Assembly (NCBI GenBank): GCA_964408185.1
Contig: CAYOYK010000049.1
Coordinates: forward strand, 1-18,564
Direction: 5' to 3'
Origin: CAYOYK01 sp964408185
GTDB taxonomy: Bacteria; Bacillota; Clostridia; Christensenellales; Aristaeellaceae
DNA: 18,564 nucleotides
Positions 15,672 to 18,564 of the stretch are shown in pieces (positions within the stretch are counted from its first letter, which is position 1; every line of letters starts with the position of its first letter). Below the pieces are notes generated by a model. It saw only the letters and a list, made by a program, of their open reading frames with translations. It was not told where the DNA came from and did not search any database. A program made the translations under genes and the position numbers.

Positions 15672-16030
15672 GCCGTAAACATGCGGGATAGCAAAGGCAA
15701 TACATCGTTCCTCCAAGGAAACAATGCCATAGACGCGCGGGGGAGCAAAGGCAATACATCTTTCCCCATGGAAACAATGCCATAGACACGCAGGGGGGTA
15801 AAGGCTACACCTCATTCCCCAAGGAAAATATGCCATAGACGCGCAGGGGAGCAAAGGCAACACCTTGTTTGCCAAGGAAACTACGCCATAGACGCGCAGG
15901 GAACCACAGCCAATATGGCGTTTCACATGGAAACAACGCCATAGACATGTGGGGAAGCAAAGGCTACACCTCATTCCCCAAGGAAACTACGCCCAGACGC
16001 GCAGGGAACCACAGCCAATATGGCGTTTTT
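15672..16030. repeat. 53-bp tandem repeat core
   Basis: GCCATAGAC or close variants start at 15672, 15726, 15779, 15832, 15885, 15938 and 15991, with spacings of 54 then five times 53. A constant part (GCCATAGACGCGCAGGG and the GGAAAC end) flanks a middle that occurs in about three versions, one with AGCAAAGGCAATACAT, one with AAAGGCTACACCTCATT and one with ACCACAGCCAATATGGCG. There are no unique spacers, so it is not a CRISPR. A 53-bp period shifts frame each unit, arguing against coding. Confidence 0.93.
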
Positions 16031-16318
16031 CCCCCCGCGCCCGCAGGCGCGGCAAACCAATCGAGGGCCCCGCAGGGCCACCATGCCTGCATGCCGTCCC
16101 TTGCACGGGAGCAAGTCAACAAACGCGGGGCAGCAGTTCTGCCAAGCTGGGCACCGCAGGCGTGCTAACAGCCTAAGCCAAGCCCTCTGGGCGATCGCTT
16201 GTAGCACAAGATGGGCGTGCTGGCCCATCGATCGGCCTCAAACACGCTGTTTCTTTTGGTTACTTTTCTTTTCAGCTGAAAAGAAAAGTGACGAACCCCG
16301 GCCCGCAGGTCGGGGCAC
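16031..16318 (-). repeat. Right 288-bp inverted-repeat arm
   Basis: Inverted copy of 15343-15630, containing the second complete 28-bp palindrome at 16262-16289. Its outer 49 bases (16270-16318) are also identical to window positions 1-49, with identity continuing to 55. Confidence 0.93.
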
Positions 16319-16377
16319 CGTGCCCGCGCCCGCAGGCGCGAAACCCCCGCGGCCCCGCAGGGCCGCCCTCCTGCGCC

Positions 16378-16545
16378 GCGCAGGCGCAAAGCCGCGCCCG
16401 CAGGCGCATAGCCGCACCGCAGGCGCAAAGCCGCGCCGCAGGCGCAAACCCCGCGCCGCAGGCGCAAAGCCGCGCCGCAGGCGCAAACCCCGCGCCGCAG
16501 GCGCAAAGCCGCGCCGCAGGCGCAAACCCCGCGCCGCAGGCGCCC
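16378..16545 (-). repeat. Right outer 19-20-bp tandem repeat
   Basis: About eight units of GCCGCAGGCGCAAAGCCGC or the variant with AAACCCC, alternating fairly regularly in the last half. It runs right up to the stop codon of the metallophosphoesterase gene at 16547, leaving no room for a separate terminator. Confidence 0.9.
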
Positions 16546-16546
16546 C

Positions 16547-17239
16547 CTACCACACCTGCATGCCCGTGTCCATCTCCCGGACGCTCAAAAACGTGGCGTA
16601 CAGGTTGTTTTCCATCATGGCGTCGATGTGCAGGTGGCCGAAGTACCAGTTGCGGTAGGTCACGCTCGTGCGCACCCACTCCAGAAAATCGTTGAGGGGA
16701 CGCTCGTTCTCGTTGTCCCCGGTGATGCTCTCCATGGCGCTGGTGGGCGCGGCGTGCGTGATGACCGTATCCACGCGCATGCCCGCCGCCAGCAGGTTCT
16801 TGCGCGCGGTCTCGTACTCCTCGGCCGAGGGCATCTCCTCCGGCCACCAGCTGGAGCCCCGATCGCGGCGGGATCGGTCGATGGAATAGCCGCCGCCCAT
16901 GGTAAACACGCTCCTGCCGTCGATCTCGTACACCTGCCCGCGCAGCAGCTGGATGACGTTGCGGCGGATCTTGCGCACCAGCCCGCCATGCCACGGCACG
17001 GCGGGATAATTGCGCAGCAGGGTAAAGTTGTCGCGGTTGCCGTCCACAAACAGCACGTTGTAGGGCCGGAAGCTCAGCTCCCGCAGAAAAAGCTCCTCCT
17101 TGGAGGAACCCGAATAGACGTACCCAAAATCGCCGCAGACGATCAGATAGTCGCTCTTGGTCCAATCGGCGGTAAAGGGCATTGTGTCGATGCTCAGGCG
17201 CGCAGCCATGCCGTGCGTATCCCCGGTTACATAGATCAT
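16547..17239 (-). CDS. Calcineurin-like metallophosphoesterase
   Basis: A 230-residue protein starting at ATG 17239 behind AAAGGAG. It has the metal-binding series of the calcineurin-like superfamily: GDTHG (6-10), GDFG (36-39), GNRD (67-70, where the family usually has GNHD or GNHE), THAAP with H162 (161-165) and GHLH (201-204). The two-metal site hydrolyses phosphomono- or diesters in the cytoplasm, and the substrate is not evident. The His to Arg change in the third motif is seen in some subfamilies but could alter chemistry. It starts 21 bp after the sirtuin gene and is probably its operon partner. The stop codon abuts the repeat element. Confidence 0.92.
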   Translation of the reverse strand: MIYVTGDTHGMAARLSIDTMPFTADWTKSDYLIVCGDFGYVYSGSSKEELFLRELSFRPYNVLFVDGNRDNFTLLRNYPAVPWHGGLVRKIRRNVIQLLRGQVYEIDGRSVFTMGGGYSIDRSRRDRGSSWWPEEMPSAEEYETARKNLLAAGMRVDTVITHAAPTSAMESITGDNENERPLNDFLEWVRTSVTYRNWYFGHLHIDAMMENNLYATFLSVREMDTGMQVW

Positions 17240-17260
17240 GGTCGGTTCTCCTTTGCCCGC

Positions 17261-17986
17261 TTACTCCGGGATGGCCTCGCTGAGCGCGCGCGCGATGTCC
17301 TCGCGGAGGATCAGGTCCGCGCGGCTGTCAAAGGGGGTCTCGTCGCGGTTGATGAGCGCGAGCTTCGCCCCGTTGCGATAGCTCAGCAGCCCAGCCGCCG
17401 GATACACCACCAGCGATGTGCCGCCCACGATCATCAGGTCGCAGGTCTCCACCGCGCGGATGGCCTCGTCCATCACGCCGTCGTCCAGCGGCTCGCCGTA
17501 CAGCACCACGTCCGGGCGCAGCATGCCGCCGCACTCGCAGCGCGGAACGCCCTCGGCGGCCAGTATGTACGGCAGGCCGTACTTCTTGCCGCAGGCGAGG
17601 CAATGGTTGCGGTGTACCGAGCCGTGCAGCTCGATCACGCTGCGGCTCCCCGCCGCCTGATGCAGCCCGTCGATGTTCTGCGTAACCACCGCCTTCAGCC
17701 GCCCGGCGCTTTCCAAGCGGGCCAGCGCGTAGTGCGCGGCGTTGGGCTTCGCGTCCGGGTAGAGCATCACGGTCTTGTAGAAATGCCAGAACGCCTCCGG
17801 CTCGTTCAGGAAATAGCGGATGGACAGCATGTCCTCATAGCTGCGGCCCTCCCGCTGCTGGCGGTATAGCCCGTACGCGCTGCGAAAATCCGGGATCCCG
17901 CTCGCGGTGGATACTCCCGCGCCGCCAAAAAACAGGATGTTCTTCGACTTTTGTATCAGCTCGGCCAGCTCCTGTGCTCCGGTCAC
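17261..17986 (-). CDS. cobB: NAD-dependent protein deacylase (sirtuin)
   Basis: A 241-residue Sir2-family protein, normal size for bacterial sirtuins, which remove acetyl or other acyl groups from lysines using NAD. Motifs: GAGVSTASGIPDFRS (22-36) for NAD binding, TQNIDGLH (102-109), catalytic H121 in ELHGS, zinc cysteines C129, C132, C150 and C152, and GGTSLVVYPAAGL for the C-terminal part of the NAD fold. The start is GTG 17986 behind AAGGGGG; the next ATG would cut into the NAD motif region. It is divergent from sigG across a 211-bp AT-richer gap and is followed by the metallophosphoesterase. The symbol follows common usage for bacterial sirtuins; deacetylase versus desuccinylase preference is not resolved. 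Confidence 0.95.
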   Translation of the reverse strand: MTGAQELAELIQKSKNILFFGGAGVSTASGIPDFRSAYGLYRQQREGRSYEDMLSIRYFLNEPEAFWHFYKTVMLYPDAKPNAAHYALARLESAGRLKAVVTQNIDGLHQAAGSRSVIELHGSVHRNHCLACGKKYGLPYILAAEGVPRCECGGMLRPDVVLYGEPLDDGVMDEAIRAVETCDLMIVGGTSLVVYPAAGLLSYRNGAKLALINRDETPFDSRADLILREDIARALSEAIPE

Positions 17987-18136
17987 GGCGATTCCCCCTT
18001 CCCATCGGACGACGCATCAAAATGCTAACAATTCCTTAATTTGGTAATATTCGACGGTTTTCCCGCGTTTCCTGCTTGCGGGCGGAGAACAAGCCTCTGT
18101 CGCAATTTGCCTTGTTTTGTCAACATCCGCCGCCGG

Positions 18137-18166
18137 GCATAATCCGCCGCCCCCGCCGCCATACTC
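18137..18166 (+). promoter_or_regulatory. Candidate SigF/SigG-type promoter of sigG
   Basis: GCATA (18137-18141) and CATACTC (18160-18166), 18 bp apart, resemble the -35 and -10 elements recognised by the forespore sigma factors, about 30 bp before the GTG start. No good sigma-A promoter is seen in the gap. Known Bacillus sigG is started by SigF and amplified by SigG, which fits, but the match is partial. Confidence 0.45.
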
Positions 18167-18197
18167 CCAATAGAACCAAATCGAGGGAGGGACGGCT

Positions 18198-18564
18198 GTG
18201 GCGCTGTATAAGGTGGATCTTTGCGGGGTGGATACGGGCAGCCTGCCCGTGCTTACTAACGAACGCATGCGGGAGCTGTTTCCGCTGGTGCACGGGGGCG
18301 ATCGGGCCGCGCGGGAGGAGTTTATCCGGGGCAACCTGCGGCTGGTGCTCAGCGTCATCCAACGCTTCGGGGGGCGCGGCGAGAACGCCGACGATCTGTT
18401 TCAGGTAGGGTGCATCGGCCTGATGAAGGCGCTGGATAACTTTGATACCACGCTGGGCGTGCGCTTCAGCACCTACGCGGTGCCGATGATCATCGGGGAG
18501 ATCCGCCGCTACCTGCGGGACAACAACGCCATCCGCGTCAGCAGCAGCCTGCGGGACATCGCCT
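18198..18564 (+). CDS. sigG: Forespore sigma factor SigG, 5' part
   Basis: The first 122 residues of RNA polymerase sporulation sigma factor G, cut by the window edge (full-length proteins are about 260 residues). The start is GTG 18198 behind GAGGGAGG. The N-terminal KVDLCGVDTGSLPVL closely follows the SigG-specific start (KVEICGVDTSKLPVL in Bacillus), which separates it from SigF. Region 2 follows: GNLRLVLSVIQRF (45-57), DDLFQVGCIGLMKALDNFD (65-83), and RFSTYAVPMIIGEIRRYLRD (89-108). A Ser replaces the usual Arg in IRVSxSLRD. SigG drives late forespore genes, including spore DNA protection and germination genes. The neighbour upstream is a divergent sirtuin rather than sigE, which often precedes sigG in Firmicutes. 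Confidence 0.96.
   Translation, partial: MALYKVDLCGVDTGSLPVLTNERMRELFPLVHGGDRAAREEFIRGNLRLVLSVIQRFGGRGENADDLFQVGCIGLMKALDNFDTTLGVRFSTYAVPMIIGEIRRYLRDNNAIRVSSSLRDIA

Larger units (their letters stand above)
15165..16545. repeat. 1.4-kb near-palindromic repeat element, no gene
   Basis: Nested structure between the ends of two convergent genes: outer 19-21-bp tandem repeats on the left, a 288-bp arm, a 53-bp tandem core, the 288-bp arm inverted, then the outer repeats inverted. No transposase, integrase, RNA gene or credible CDS was found inside. Long open frames on both strands come from GC bias and repetition. A half-copy at 1-365 shows it is a dispersed family. Its function is unknown. Confidence 0.88.

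Noticed and set aside
15096..15974. A 292-residue minus-strand open frame across the repeat element, with recurring VYGIVSL, CLWHCFHGE and CIAFA motifs
   Set aside because: The 53-bp unit shifts frame every repeat, so the peptide changes from unit to unit. There is no ribosome site, and other frames are open too. It is an effect of the repeat, not a gene.
15672..16030. CRISPR array
   Set aside because: The units are contiguous 53-bp repeats with shared middles and no unique spacers; no cas genes are in the window.

Overview
The window looks like a draft or metagenome-derived piece of a GC-rich, spore-forming, probably gut-associated member of the Clostridia. The evidence is a sporulation sigma factor (SigG) at the right edge, a VanW/G5 cell-surface protein, a BspA-type leucine-rich-repeat secreted protein, strong Shine-Dalgarno sites, sigma-A promoters of Firmicutes type and very GC-rich codon use. 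A run of exactly 100 N (10567-10666) inside a repeat marks a scaffold gap.

Layout. Positions 1-380 hold half of a dispersed repeat element and a 20-bp tandem array. On the minus strand 2481-390 is a two-gene unit: an orphan solute-binding-like protein, then a protein with two Myb/SANT-like helices. A divergent promoter starts pgcA (phosphoglucomutase) and argH (argininosuccinate lyase). Next comes an AT-rich, probably acquired type II restriction-modification pair (BglII-like nuclease and MT-A70 methyltransferase, overlapping by 8 bp), closed by a terminator. Convergent to it is a BspA-like LRR gene broken by a one-base frameshift, preceded on the minus strand by two membrane proteins with SHOCT-like C-termini.

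Right half. A HAD phosphatase and a COG2509-type FAD protein overlap by 4 bp on the minus strand, and the 3' end of the HAD gene merges into a 55-bp tandem array. A 69-bp array separates the FAD gene from the VanW/G5 gene. After the VanW terminator comes a 1.4-kb near-palindromic element: two 288-bp inverted arms around a core of 53-bp tandem units, with no credible gene. A minus-strand sirtuin and metallophosphoesterase operon follows, divergent from sigG, which runs off the window.

The most unusual feature is that five intergenic gaps are each filled by a different GC-rich tandem or inverted repeat family. One family (the 28-bp palindrome plus its flank) occurs at three places in the window. 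The genes themselves are mostly ordinary housekeeping, surface and sporulation functions; the restriction-modification pair is the clear accessory module.
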